Origin: Streptomyces apocyni
GTDB taxonomy: Bacteria > Actinomycetota > Actinomycetes > Streptomycetales > Streptomycetaceae
Reading direction: 5' to 3'
NCBI RefSeq assembly: GCF_009739465.1
Contig: NZ_WHOM01000044.1
Location: 62,001 to 126,000 of the forward strand
Length of the DNA: 64,000 nt
Shown: one piece after another, positions 1-8,389 of the stretch
How positions within the stretch are numbered: the first letter of the stretch is position 1
Layout of the letters: every line of letters starts with the position of its first letter
The notes under the pieces: generated by a model
Databases searched by the model: none
Told to the model about the DNA's origin: nothing
What the model saw: the letters and a program-made list of their open reading frames with translations, nothing else
Made by a program: the position numbers and the translations under genes

Positions 1-322
1 CGGCGCCGCCGAGCCGGTCGAGGCCAGCCCGGAGACCGCATCGGTCGGTATCGCGGCGGCCGAAGTGGTGGGCGAGGGAAAGGACTTGAGCCTCAAGCTG
101 GACTACGGCACGAGCGCCGACGGTGCCTACCCGATCGCGCTGGTCGCGTACGAGATCGTCTGCGACCGGGGCAACGATCCCATGACGCTGCCCGCGCTGA
201 AGTCGTTCCTCAGTTACACGGCGGGCGAGGAGGGGCAGAAGCTCCTTCCCTCCATCCACTACGCACCGCTGCCCGAGAGCGTCGCCGTCCGGGTACGGGA
301 GATTATCCGTACGCTCTCCTGA
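1..322 (+). CDS. pstS: Phosphate ABC transporter substrate-binding protein PstS, C-terminal part
   Basis: Only the last 106 codons are inside the window; the frame is open from base 2 to the TGA at 320-322. The readable part includes YPIALVAYEIVC, the LKSFLSYTAGEEGQ stretch and a closing LPESVAVRVREII. These match the end of PstS, the extracytoplasmic lipoprotein that binds orthophosphate for the PstSCAB importer. The gene is transcribed away from the next gene, DoxX, which is convergent. The pstCAB genes, if present, are not downstream here; in Streptomyces they normally follow pstS, so this may be a stand-alone pstS paralogue. The 5' end and promoter lie outside the window. Confidence 0.85.
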   Translation, partial: GAAEPVEASPETASVGIAAAEVVGEGKDLSLKLDYGTSADGAYPIALVAYEIVCDRGNDPMTLPALKSFLSYTAGEEGQKLLPSIHYAPLPESVAVRVREIIRTLS

Positions 323-384
323 CTGGCCCTCCTGACGGGCCCCTCCTGTCCTGACCGGCTCACCTCCACCCAACCGGCCCCACG

Positions 385-879
385 TCAGGGGCGCGTGGCC
401 GCTTCGAGCCCGGCGTGGCGGGCGAGGCGCGCGTCGAGCGAGTGCGGGCCAGCCCCGACCGTGAGCAGGAAGAGACCGCCGCACAGTTGGGCGACGTCGG
501 TACGCGAGGCATGGGCGAAGTCCCACCAACCGCTCGCGTCGGCGAACAGCGGCGCGTCGCCCCACAGGATGGGCAGCTTGGTGATGGCCAGCGCACCGAT
601 CATGTTGACGACCATTACGGCGGCGGCCACACGGGTCAGCAGACCGGCCAGGAGCAGCAGGCCACAGGCGATCTCCAGGACCCCGTCGAGCGGCGCGAAG
701 AAGCCAGGGGCGGGGATACCGGCCAGGTCGAAACGGCCGGTGCCGAGCCGGTCGGGATACAGGAACTTCTGGATGCCCTCGGACAGGAACACCGCCCCGG
801 CGTAGAGGCGAATCAGGATCACCGCGCCCGGCGCCTGGGTGGCGGTGAGCCGCGCCCACCAGTGGGCGATGTCGGGCAT
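385..879 (-). CDS. DoxX family membrane protein
   Basis: 164 residues. After MPDIAHWWARL there are four hydrophobic segments: IRLYAGAVFLSEGIQKFLYP, the DGVLEIACGLLLLAGLL stretch, VAAAVMVVNMIGALAI, and LCGGLFLLTVGAG. This is the four-helix DoxX/SURF4-like layout. DoxX relatives sit in the membrane and are linked to thiosulfate or quinol oxidation or redox homeostasis; the exact role of this one cannot be read from sequence. I start at the ATG at 879, because the upstream 62 codons of open frame are arginine-rich and show no membrane pattern. It is divergent from the siderophore-binding lipoprotein, with an iron box in the shared upstream region. Confidence 0.8.
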   Translation of the reverse strand: MPDIAHWWARLTATQAPGAVILIRLYAGAVFLSEGIQKFLYPDRLGTGRFDLAGIPAPGFFAPLDGVLEIACGLLLLAGLLTRVAAAVMVVNMIGALAITKLPILWGDAPLFADASGWWDFAHASRTDVAQLCGGLFLLTVGAGPHSLDARLARHAGLEAATRP

Positions 880-1090
880 ACGGTACCCCTCTTGCGCTGC
901 GCCGCTACGGCCAGCGCCCCGGGCGGGACGCCGGTGTCGGCGGGCGTATCGTCCAGTCGCGCGGGCCCGCCGCGCAAGCAACAACGCCGGGAACGCGCCA
1001 CGTTGCCCCGGCCGCTCCCCCACGCGTCCCGACACCACGCCAGCCCCGCCATTCCACTGGGCCACACCTCACTTGCCCCCAGCGCACGTC

Positions 1091-1107
1091 AAGGTTAGCC
1101 TCACCTT
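1091..1107 (+). promoter_or_regulatory. Iron box (DmdR/IdeR-type operator)
   Basis: AAGGTTAGCCTCACCTT is a near-perfect inverted repeat (AAGGT / ACCTT) that fits the actinobacterial iron box core TTAGGTTAGGCTCACCTAA. It lies 54 bp before the start of the siderophore-binding lipoprotein. Inference: iron-loaded DmdR1 represses the lipoprotein gene. The same site could also affect the divergent DoxX gene, which starts 212 bp away. Confidence 0.8.
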
Positions 1108-1160
1108 ACTTACGGTCCGGGGTGAAATTCGGGCCACCGCCAGGAGAGGTCTTTCCCTAG

Positions 1161-2156
1161 ATGTCCAGTTCCCGCACCCGGTCCGCGACGTTCGTCGCTC
1201 TCGCCGCCGCTGCCGCCGTCACCCTCACCGCCTGTGGCGGGGGCGACAGCGACACGTCCAGCAAGTCCTCCAAGGACAACAAGGACAAGACGAGCGACGC
1301 CGCCACGCACACCGTGCGGGACGCCATGGGGGACGTTAAGGTCCCGGACAGCCCCAAGCGTGTCGTCGTGCTCGACACCGACGCGCTCGACTCGGCCGTC
1401 ACCCTTGGTGTCACTCCGGTCGGGGCCTCCACCGTCGTGGAGGAGGCGCCCTTCTCCACGTACCTTCCCGAGGACAAGCTCAAGGGCATCAAGCCGATCG
1501 GCGTGATCGGCGAGCCGAACCTCGAGGCGATCAACGCGCTGAAGCCGGACCTGATCCTCGGCAGCAAGGTCCGCTACGAGAAGCACTACAAGTCGCTGTC
1601 GGCCATTGCCCCGACCGTCTTCTCCGAGACCACCGGCCCGACCTGGCGCAAGAACTTCGACCTGCACGCCGACGCGCTCGGCCAGAAGAACGAGGCCAAG
1701 AAGGTCGTTTCCGACTACGAGGCGCACATCAAGCGGCTGACCGACGCGCTCGGCGGACCGGCCGAGGCGAAGAAGACCAAGGTCGGCTTCGTCCGCTTCA
1801 TCGAGGGCGCGGACACCCGCCTCTACCTCAACGACACGTTCGTCGGCTCCATCCTGAAGGACCTTCAGGTCGGCCGTCCGGCGAACCAGGACACCGACGG
1901 CTTCTCGCTCGACGTCAGCCCCGAGCAGATCGACAAGGCCAACGCCGACGTCGTCTTCTACTCGACCTACGGGGACCCGAAGAAGGCCAAGGAGACCCAG
2001 ACCACCGGTGGTCCGCTGTGGAAGAAGCTGGACGCGGTGAAGAACAAGAAGACCTACAAGGTCGACGACAACCTGTGGATGCTCGGCATCGGCTACACGG
2101 GCGCGGGCATGATCCTGGACGAGATGGAGAAGAGCTACGGCGGCGCCGCCGAGTGA
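1161..2156 (+). CDS. Iron-siderophore ABC transporter substrate-binding lipoprotein
   Basis: 331 residues with a type II signal: basic start, alanine-rich core and lipobox LTAC with the lipid Cys at residue 25, followed by a Gly/Asp/Ser/Lys linker. The body has the FecB/FepB fold markers DAMGDVKVPDSPKRVVVLD, ALKPDLILGS and a C-terminal DNLWMLGIGYTGAG. It is expected to capture an Fe(III)-siderophore at the outer face of the membrane and hand it to a FecCD-type permease. No permease or ATPase gene lies beside it, so it probably shares an importer encoded elsewhere. An iron box sits just upstream and a strong hairpin follows, so it is a single-gene iron-regulated unit. Ligand identity is not evident. 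Confidence 0.88.
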   Translation: MSSSRTRSATFVALAAAAAVTLTACGGGDSDTSSKSSKDNKDKTSDAATHTVRDAMGDVKVPDSPKRVVVLDTDALDSAVTLGVTPVGASTVVEEAPFSTYLPEDKLKGIKPIGVIGEPNLEAINALKPDLILGSKVRYEKHYKSLSAIAPTVFSETTGPTWRKNFDLHADALGQKNEAKKVVSDYEAHIKRLTDALGGPAEAKKTKVGFVRFIEGADTRLYLNDTFVGSILKDLQVGRPANQDTDGFSLDVSPEQIDKANADVVFYSTYGDPKKAKETQTTGGPLWKKLDAVKNKKTYKVDDNLWMLGIGYTGAGMILDEMEKSYGGAAE

Positions 2157-2175
2157 CCTCTCACTGACCGCCTGA

Positions 2176-2228
2176 CCCCATGACTGAGGGGCCCGTACGG
2201 ATTCCGTACGGGCCCCTCAGTCATGGGG
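2176..2228. terminator. Bidirectional terminator with 25-bp perfect stem
   Basis: The arm at 2176-2200 (beginning CCCCATGACTGAGGGG) is exactly complementary to 2204-2228, with only a 3-nt loop ATT. It lies between two convergent genes, the lipoprotein (+) and slipin (-), 20 and 12 bp from their stop codons. No U-tract follows on either side, as is usual in Streptomyces. Confidence 0.9.
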
Positions 2229-2239
2229 CCGGGATGCTG

Positions 2240-3247
2240 CTAAGTGTCACCGGGAGCCCGGGGGTTCGGGGGCTCCTCGGGTGCCGGGGGCGCTGGCGGC
2301 TCATCGGGTGCCGGGGGTTGCTCAGCATCCAGGGCCTGTTCAAGCTCCAGGTCTCCCTCGACCTTCAGGCCCTCCTCCAGCTTCGCGGCCTCCGGGGCGT
2401 CCGGGGCCTCCAGGAGCGGCTCCGCGAGATCCGGCACCTCGGCAGGGGCCCCGTCCTCATCCTCATCTGGACTGAGCGGGTAATCCGGGTTGTGGGAGCG
2501 TTCCAGGAAGCGCAGCAGCTCGACGGGGAAGGGCAGGACCAGGGTGGAGTTCTTCTCGGCGGCGACGGCCACGACGGTCTGCAGCAGGCGCAGTTGGAGC
2601 GCCGCCGGTTCTCGGGACATCTGGTGGGCGGCCTCGGCGAGTTTCTTGGACGCCTGGAGTTCGGCGTCGGCGTTGATCACGCGGGCGCGGCGCTCGCGAT
2701 TGGCCTCGGCCTGCCGGGCCATCGAGCGCTTCATCGTCTCCGGCAGCGAGACGTCCTTGATCTCGACCCGGTCGATGGTCACGCCCCACTCGAGCGCTGG
2801 GCTGTCGATCATCAGCTCCAGGCCTTGGTTGAGCTTCTCGCGGTTGGACAGCAGGTCATCGAGCTCGCTCTTGCCGATGATGGAACGCAACGAGGTCTGC
2901 GCCATCTGCGCGACCGCGAACCGGTAGTCCTCGACGCGCACGATCGCGCTGGCCGGGTCCACCACCTTGAAGTAGACGACGGCGTCCACCCGGACCGTGA
3001 CGTTGTCCCGGGTGATGCCCTCCTGCGCGGGCACCGGCAGCGTCACGATCTGCAGATTGACCTTGACCATCCGGTCGATGGCCGGGACGATCATGGTGAA
3101 TCCGGGCGGCCTGATGTGCTCCTTGAGGCGTCCGAGGCGGAAGACCAGACCCCGCTCGTACTGTTTCACCACGCGGGCCGCCGCAGCCACATACACCGCA
3201 CCGGCTGTCGCGGCCGTCAGACCTACTGTGAGCAGCTCTTCGAGCAT
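2240..3247 (-). CDS. Slipin / SPFH (band 7) family membrane protein
   Basis: 335 residues. Residues about 5-25 form one membrane segment; then comes VVKQYERGLVFRLGRL followed by the PPGFTMIVPAIDRM block, the hallmark of stomatin/slipin proteins. The SPFH domain runs to about residue 200 and is followed by the coiled-coil-forming ANRERRARVINADAE stretch. The last 90 residues are an acidic, Pro-rich tail (PDEDEDGAPAEVPD, later PAPDEPPAPPAPEEP) that is longer than in typical bacterial slipins. These proteins form membrane-bound ring scaffolds and often partner with a NfeD protease-like protein, which is not present next to this gene. It is convergent with the siderophore lipoprotein. Confidence 0.9.
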   Translation of the reverse strand: MLEELLTVGLTAATAGAVYVAAAARVVKQYERGLVFRLGRLKEHIRPPGFTMIVPAIDRMVKVNLQIVTLPVPAQEGITRDNVTVRVDAVVYFKVVDPASAIVRVEDYRFAVAQMAQTSLRSIIGKSELDDLLSNREKLNQGLELMIDSPALEWGVTIDRVEIKDVSLPETMKRSMARQAEANRERRARVINADAELQASKKLAEAAHQMSREPAALQLRLLQTVVAVAAEKNSTLVLPFPVELLRFLERSHNPDYPLSPDEDEDGAPAEVPDLAEPLLEAPDAPEAAKLEEGLKVEGDLELEQALDAEQPPAPDEPPAPPAPEEPPNPRAPGDT

Positions 3248-3347
3248 GACGACCCCTTGTCGTCCGAGGCGCCCGTCACTACCACGATATGCCCGGGAAT
3301 CGGCCAGGTCGAGCCCGCCCGGAACCCGCCAGGCCAGGGCCCCTGGC

Positions 3348-5255
3348 TCAGCCGTCGACGTCTGAGTGGTCCGGGAGGTCCGAGAGGGTGGCGGTGTAGC
3401 GCTGGATCTCTCCCGCGGTGCGGTCGCAACCGATCAGGACCGGCCGGGGGCCGAGGTGGTGGAGCTCGGCGCTGTGACGGTGGGTGGCTCCGGAGCGAGG
3501 GTCGTGGACCGTGGCGTCGTACGCGCTCACGGCGCGGCTGGTGGCGGGGTCGGTGGCAGGGTCGGTGGCGGCCTCCCGGTGAAGGGTCAGCCGGTGGGCG
3601 GTCCAGTCCCAGCCGTAGTGGCGGAAGAGCGCGCGCTCGATGACCTGCTCGCCGGGGTCGGGCAGGCAGCACCAGCCGCGGTAGAGGTCCATCAGGTCGG
3701 CCGGGTCGCCGGTGCGGTCGACCAGCCGCGCCATGCGGTCGGGCGTGAGGTTGCCCCAGTACCGGCCTTCGGGGAAGTCGACCAGGGTGGGCGCGAAGCG
3801 GTGGCCGCCGAAGCTGCTGATACGCCATACCCGTACCGCCCCGCCGCTGCCGTGGGCCGCGCGGAGCCGCTGGTAGAACGGGTAGCCGAGGGTGCCACAG
3901 CAGGCGTCGACCGAGGCGTGGGTGCAGACGACCAGGTCACGGTGGGCGGTCCGGTCGCGGTGCGCGGAGAAGGGCGCGAGCGCGGCGGGGTCCTCGGTGA
4001 AGAGGGCGTCGATCAGCGCCGGGGCGCGGTCGGCGGGCAGGTGGTGTTCGATGCGGGTGAGGGGGGCGGCGGGGCCCGGGGCGCGGTCGAAGCGGATGAT
4101 GCGCATCTGCCAGGGCGTGGAGTAGTCCGGGTCGGGTGCGGCGGCGAACGTCTTCATGGTCAGGCCGCGTTCGGTGGTGCGGCGGGTGGCGGTACGCAGG
4201 GCGGCCCGCAGTGGTGCGGGGACCCGGTCGGTCTCCCATACCGGGGTGCCCATGCCGGGGGGCCAGGGCAGCGGGAGTTCGAGCATCAGGAAGCGGTCGA
4301 AGGGGCGCGCGGTGCCGATCGGGTCCTCGGCCGCGGTGCGGGCGATCAGGGAACAGGACCGGTCGGCGGGGATCGCGGGCGCGGGCCGCGACCGCCCGGC
4401 CGGTGGGCGGCCCGCGAGCGCGTCGCGGAGGTGGTGGCGGGCGCGTTCCGCCTCGGAGTCGAGTTCTTCGACCGTACCCAGACGGGTGACGCTCTCCACG
4501 GCGCTGGGCCCGGTGAAGCCATGGGCGCGCAGCGTGCGGTAGAGGGAGGTGAAGTCCACGATGCCGTCGCCTGGGGTGATCGCCGGTGGCATGCCTCCGG
4601 TGGCGGTGGCCCGGTTACTGCCGCGGACGGGGTGGTCGCGGGCGCCCACCGCGGCGATGTACGGGGCGAGTTCGGCCAGCCCGTCGGCGGGCGGCTTGCC
4701 GCCGTAGTGCACCAGGTTGCCGGGGTCCCAACAGGCCTGGAAGGCTTCGTGGCCGACGCGTTGGACGACGGACAGGGTGTCGGCGGCACTGCGGGTCAGG
4801 CCGCCGTGCGGCTTGACGGCGATGGTCACGCCGTGGGCGGCGGCGGACGGGGCGGCGGCCGCCATGAGCCGTAGGTAGCGGTCGCCGTGGGTGAGTTCGG
4901 GGCATCCCATGTCGACCAGGGTGGTGACGCCCAGGCGGGCGCAGTGGTCGATCTGGCGGCGCAGCGCGTCCAGCGCCCGCTCGTCGGGGCCGTCCAGGTC
5001 GGCGGCGTGGCTGAGGACGAGCAGCCGCAGCCCGTGGTCGCGGATGAGCGCGGCGACCTCGGCGGCGCGGGTGGCCGGGGTGTCGGGGGTGATCACTTCG
5101 GTGACGCCGTGCACGGGGAGGGCGACGGCGTCGTATCCGGCGGTGCGGATGCCGCGCAGGGCGCGGGCGAGGGGGAACTGTGCCCAGGGCCGCACGGTGC
5201 AGGCGAGGTGGGCTTCGTGGCCGCGCGTGGGCGTGGGTGTGGGTATGGGGCTCAT
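3348..5255 (-). CDS. Fusion: sugar-isomerase-type TIM barrel + sucraseferredoxin-like domain
   Basis: 635 residues. Residues about 15-280 form an AP-endonuclease-2/xylose-isomerase-type TIM barrel, with probable metal or substrate residues in VKPHGG (148-152), CWDPGNLVHYGG (175-186), ARDHP (205-209) and AVES (252-255). Residues about 300-630 match sucraseferredoxin-like proteins, a thioredoxin-fold [2Fe-2S] family: SCSLIARTAAEDPIGTA, CTHASVDACCG (C444, H446, C452, C453), WRISSFGGHRFAPT (477-490) and a later WCC pair. The start codon overlaps the stop of the ABC ATPase gene by 4 bp (ATGA), so it is the last gene of the cobalamin-riboswitch operon. Inference: it acts on imported corrinoid, for example reductive removal of the upper ligand, but no function is established. 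Domain identity is firm, activity is not. Confidence 0.85.
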   Translation of the reverse strand: MSPIPTPTPTRGHEAHLACTVRPWAQFPLARALRGIRTAGYDAVALPVHGVTEVITPDTPATRAAEVAALIRDHGLRLLVLSHAADLDGPDERALDALRRQIDHCARLGVTTLVDMGCPELTHGDRYLRLMAAAAPSAAAHGVTIAVKPHGGLTRSAADTLSVVQRVGHEAFQACWDPGNLVHYGGKPPADGLAELAPYIAAVGARDHPVRGSNRATATGGMPPAITPGDGIVDFTSLYRTLRAHGFTGPSAVESVTRLGTVEELDSEAERARHHLRDALAGRPPAGRSRPAPAIPADRSCSLIARTAAEDPIGTARPFDRFLMLELPLPWPPGMGTPVWETDRVPAPLRAALRTATRRTTERGLTMKTFAAAPDPDYSTPWQMRIIRFDRAPGPAAPLTRIEHHLPADRAPALIDALFTEDPAALAPFSAHRDRTAHRDLVVCTHASVDACCGTLGYPFYQRLRAAHGSGGAVRVWRISSFGGHRFAPTLVDFPEGRYWGNLTPDRMARLVDRTGDPADLMDLYRGWCCLPDPGEQVIERALFRHYGWDWTAHRLTLHREAATDPATDPATSRAVSAYDATVHDPRSGATHRHSAELHHLGPRPVLIGCDRTAGEIQRYTATLSDLPDHSDVDG

Positions 5256-6019
5256 GAGGGCGGCTCCTGGTCGTAGCGGGTGACGATGACACGGCGCGGC
5301 GGGCTGCCCGGGTCGTCGGAGTCGTCGAGGACGAGGGCGTGCGCGCGGACGCCGTAGAGGGCGCCGACGGTGTGGTCGGTCAGCAGGGCGTCGGCTGGTC
5401 CGACGCGTACGTCGGTGCCGCCGAACATCAGCATCGCGGTGTCGGCGATCTCCATGGCGTGGTCGGGGTGATGGGTGGTCAAGACGATGCTCCGGCCCTC
5501 GTCCGCCAGGCCGCGCAGCAGATGCAGCACCCGTCCCTGGTTGCGGAGGTCCAGCGCGGACGCGGGCTCGTCCAGGACCAGTACCGGGCTTTCGGAGGCG
5601 ATCGCCCGGGCGATCAGCACCAGTTGGCGTTCTCCGCCGCTGAGCTGTGGGTAGTCGCGGTGAGCCAGGTGGTCGAGCCCGACGCGTTCCAGGGCGGCGT
5701 GGGCTCGTTCGGTGTCGCGGCGGCCGGGTGTGGCCAGCGGCCGCAGGTGCCGGGCTCGGCCCATCAGCACCATGTCCAGGGCCGTGTAAGCGAAGGGCGT
5801 GCGGTGGCTCTGCGGGACGAAGCCGATCGCGCCGTCGGCGCGTATCCGCCCCTCGGTGGGCGTCGCGAGGCCGACCATACAGCGCAACAGAGTGGTCTTG
5901 CCGCGGCCGTTAGGCCCGAGCACGGTGAGGATGCCGCCCGGCGTGAGCCGGTGCGAGACGCCGCGGAAGAGCCAGTCGCTCCCGTCGTGGGTGAAGCCGA
6001 GGCCGTCGAGCTCAAGCAT
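5252..6019 (-). CDS. btuD: Corrinoid (B12) ABC transporter ATP-binding protein
   Basis: 255 residues. The start is the ATG at 6019, overlapping the permease stop. Walker A is GPNGRGKTT, the Q-loop is in FVPQSHR, the signature is LSGGERQ, Walker B is VLVLDEPASALD and the switch His is in TTHHPDH. The FecE/BtuD-type sequence, the pairing with a FecCD permease and the B12 riboswitch at the head of the operon support cobalamin or cobinamide import. The frame runs into the next gene with a 4-bp overlap, so translation is probably coupled. The R in place of the usual A or S in the P-loop is tolerated in this family. Confidence 0.88.
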   Translation of the reverse strand: MLELDGLGFTHDGSDWLFRGVSHRLTPGGILTVLGPNGRGKTTLLRCMVGLATPTEGRIRADGAIGFVPQSHRTPFAYTALDMVLMGRARHLRPLATPGRRDTERAHAALERVGLDHLAHRDYPQLSGGERQLVLIARAIASESPVLVLDEPASALDLRNQGRVLHLLRGLADEGRSIVLTTHHPDHAMEIADTAMLMFGGTDVRVGPADALLTDHTVGALYGVRAHALVLDDSDDPGSPPRRVIVTRYDQEPPS

Positions 6020-7097
6020 CGGACCACATCCCCCGGCGGCTACGGTGCAGGAGCAGCAGGAAGACCGGCGCTCCGACCAGGGCGGTGAGCACGCCGAGCG
6101 GGATCTCGGCCACACCCAGGTTGCGGGTCAGCGTGTCGATGGCGGTGAGGTACGCGGCGCCCAGGCCCAGGCTCACCGGGATGAGCACCCGGTGGTCGGG
6201 GCCGACCCACAGGCGGGCCAGGTGCGGCACCACGAGCCCCACCCAGCCGATGACTCCGCTCACCGCGACCGCCCCGGCGACGACGGCGGCCACCGCGGTG
6301 AGCAGCAGCCAGCGCAGCCGCCCCGGGCGCAGCCCGAGCGTCATGGCGTCCTCGTCGCCGAGTGACAGGACGTTGATCCGCCAGCGCAGCGCGCAGATCA
6401 GGGCCCCGCCCAGCAGGACCGGCACCGCGGCCACCGCGACCTTGCCGTAGGTGGCCGTGGCCAGACTGCCCAGGAGCCAGAACACGATGGACTGCAACTC
6501 GCCGTACGGGTCGGCGAGATACGTCAGCAGGGACACCAGGGCCGCGAAGAACGCCCCGACGACGATGCCGGACAGGACGATCGTCAGCGGCGGCGCGGGC
6601 CCGCGTACCCGGCTGGTGGCGAACACCGCCACCAGGGCGAGCAGTCCGAAGCCGAACGAGCCGAGCACCAGGGCGGCCGAGCCGAGGCCGAGCACGATCG
6701 CGAGGGCCCCGCCGAAGGACGCGCCGGAGGACACGCCGAGGATCTGCGGGCTGACGATCGGGTTACCGAAGACGGCCTGGAGTGCCGCGCCGCAGACCGC
6801 GAGGCCCGCGCCGACCAACATGGCCAGCAGGACGCGTGGCAGCCGCACCTGGAGTACGGCGGCCTCCTCGGTGTCCGTCCAGGTCCGCTCGATCGGCAGC
6901 AACTGGCCGATGAGTATCCGCAGGACCTGGTCGAAGCCGACGGTGTAGCGGCCGATGGCGAGGGCGATGACGCCGACGAGCAGCACCGCGAGCGGCAGTC
7001 CGATCAGGGCTGAGCGCTGGCGTCGGCGGCCGATGGCCAGTGTGGGGGCCGGGGCCTGGTCGCGCGCCCGGGCGCGCTCAGTGGCCGAAGTCGGCAT
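6012..7097 (-). CDS. btuC: Corrinoid (B12) ABC transporter permease, FecCD/BtuC family
   Basis: 361 residues from the ATG at 7097, which overlaps the lipoprotein gene by 20 bp. About nine to ten hydrophobic segments begin with SALIGLPLAVLLVGVIALAI. FecCD markers include VRLPRVLLAMLVGAGLAVCG, AVFGNPIVSPQILGVSSGA and the late GWVGLVVPHLARL, whose coupling region contacts the ATPase. An open frame continues 153 codons upstream of the chosen start, but that part is low-complexity Ser/Thr/Pro sequence read antisense to the lipoprotein and is rejected. Together with the neighbouring ATPase and lipoprotein it makes a complete type II importer. Confidence 0.88.
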   Translation of the reverse strand: MPTSATERARARDQAPAPTLAIGRRRQRSALIGLPLAVLLVGVIALAIGRYTVGFDQVLRILIGQLLPIERTWTDTEEAAVLQVRLPRVLLAMLVGAGLAVCGAALQAVFGNPIVSPQILGVSSGASFGGALAIVLGLGSAALVLGSFGFGLLALVAVFATSRVRGPAPPLTIVLSGIVVGAFFAALVSLLTYLADPYGELQSIVFWLLGSLATATYGKVAVAAVPVLLGGALICALRWRINVLSLGDEDAMTLGLRPGRLRWLLLTAVAAVVAGAVAVSGVIGWVGLVVPHLARLWVGPDHRVLIPVSLGLGAAYLTAIDTLTRNLGVAEIPLGVLTALVGAPVFLLLLHRSRRGMWSDA

Positions 7098-8202
7098 AGT
7101 CCCGGGAGGCGCTGTTGGTGCGCAGCTGGAGGATGGTGTCCAGTTGGGCGCGGGTGGGCTTGGTGCCGTACAGGAACGCGTACTGCGAGGCGACTTCGGC
7201 CCGCAGGCCGGGCGCTCCGGTGCCGTGCACCAGACCGGCGAGCCACTGCCACATGAGGGGCGACTCCTGGCTGGGCGGGTCCCAGCGGTAGCCGCCGAGT
7301 GGCACCTTGTAGACGCGGCGTTCGCGCACCGCGCGCAGGGTGCGGAGTGCGGGATCGTCGTACAGGTCCTTGGGGGTGGCGGGGCCGAAGTTGCCGAGCA
7401 GGACGATGTCGGGGTTCCACGTGAGGAGTTGTTCGACGTCGATGGTGGCTTGCTCGTCCTTGATCGCTTCGGCGGGGTTGCGGCCGCCGACGAGTTCGGT
7501 GACGAAGTGGTTGTACGAGTCCTTGCCGCCGACGTGGAGTCCGTCGGCGGCTCCACGCAGGTAGAGCACGGACGGCCGGGCGCCGTCGCGGCGGGGCAGT
7601 TCGGCGCGCAGGCGCTTGAGCTGTCCGCGCATGTCGCGGCGGATGCGTGCGGCGCGGTCCTGTTTGCCGAGGAGTTCGCCGTACAGAGTGAGGGCGGACT
7701 CCAGGTCGCGTTGGGTGCCGTAGGTGAGCTCGGCGACCTTCAGGCCCGCCTTGCGCAGGGGTTCGACGATGCCTGGCCCACGGTCGCCCCACTGGATCAC
7801 CACGTCCGGATTCAGGGCGAGGACGCTCTCCACGTTGGGGGCGAACTCGGCCGCCGCCACATCAGTGGGGACCTTGAGCAACTCCGGGTAGGCCGTGCCC
7901 AGGAAGCTGCCCTCGATGGCGGTGCGGGAGGCGGCGTTCATCCCGGCGAGCGCCTCGGGGCCGCCGTTCACGGCGACCACCATGGACGCGGCGGGCAGCG
8001 GGATGGTGACGACCCGGCGTGCGGGGCGCGGCAGTTCGACGGTCTTTCCGGTCAGGTCGGTGGCGGTGAGTCCCTTGCCGGTGTCCGCTGGTGCGGCGCG
8101 TCCGCAGGCGGTGGCGAGCAGGGGCAGGGTGGCCGCGGCGAGCGCGCCTCCCAGGAGTCGGCGACGCGAGACATGCTCACTCGGCACGGCGCGTTCGGGC
8201 AT
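7078..8202 (-). CDS. btuF: Corrinoid (B12) ABC transporter substrate-binding lipoprotein
   Basis: 374 residues. The N-terminus has twin arginines (SRRRLLGGAL) and a lipobox ATAC, so it is probably exported by Tat as a lipoprotein. The body is the FecB/BtuF two-lobe fold: PRPARRVVTIPLPAA, ALNPDVVIQWG, and YKVPLGGYRWDPPSQESPL near the end. I start at the ATG at 8202, preceded by GAGAGGA at a reasonable distance. An in-frame GTG at 8358 would add 52 arginine-rich residues before the signal and is less likely. It is the first gene of a four-gene operon led by a cobalamin riboswitch, which makes a corrinoid the likely ligand rather than an Fe-siderophore. Confidence 0.85.
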   Translation of the reverse strand: MPERAVPSEHVSRRRLLGGALAAATLPLLATACGRAAPADTGKGLTATDLTGKTVELPRPARRVVTIPLPAASMVVAVNGGPEALAGMNAASRTAIEGSFLGTAYPELLKVPTDVAAAEFAPNVESVLALNPDVVIQWGDRGPGIVEPLRKAGLKVAELTYGTQRDLESALTLYGELLGKQDRAARIRRDMRGQLKRLRAELPRRDGARPSVLYLRGAADGLHVGGKDSYNHFVTELVGGRNPAEAIKDEQATIDVEQLLTWNPDIVLLGNFGPATPKDLYDDPALRTLRAVRERRVYKVPLGGYRWDPPSQESPLMWQWLAGLVHGTGAPGLRAEVASQYAFLYGTKPTRAQLDTILQLRTNSASRDYADFGH

Positions 8203-8354
8203 CCGGGGTTCCTCTCGCGTCCGGGGTACGGCCCGCCAGGGGAACGGCACCCGGGACGGCGGCGTACGGCCAGCACACGGCCCCGAGGACCGTGAGCGGC
8301 GCACGCCGAGCACCCGAACGCGACTGCCGCCTTGGACTGCGCGGCAGCGCGCAT
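8052..8354 (-). CDS. Possible leader ORF between B12 riboswitch and lipoprotein gene
   Basis: 100-codon frame starting at the ATG at 8354. An ideal Shine-Dalgarno (AGGAGG on the minus strand, 8360-8365) lies 5 nt upstream, much better than that of the lipoprotein gene. It begins MRAAAQSKAAVAFGCSACAA and overlaps the lipoprotein gene in another frame from 8202 to 8052, where it can only be a shadow. No family is recognised and it is rich in Arg, Pro and Cys. It could be a translated leader through which the riboswitch controls ribosome entry, or a chance ORF. Confidence 0.25.
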   Translation of the reverse strand: MRAAAQSKAAVAFGCSACAAHGPRGRVLAVRRRPGCRSPGGPYPGRERNPGCPNAPCRVSMSRVADSWEARSPRPPCPCSPPPADAPHQRTPARDSPPPT

Positions 8355-8389
8355 GCACGCCTCCTGGGGTCCACGCCCCGTGGATGGTG

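Noticed and set aside
8202..8358. GTG at 8358 as start of the corrinoid-binding lipoprotein
   Set aside because: It would place 52 Arg-rich residues ahead of a Tat/lipoprotein signal, and the AGGAGG is only 1 nt away from it.
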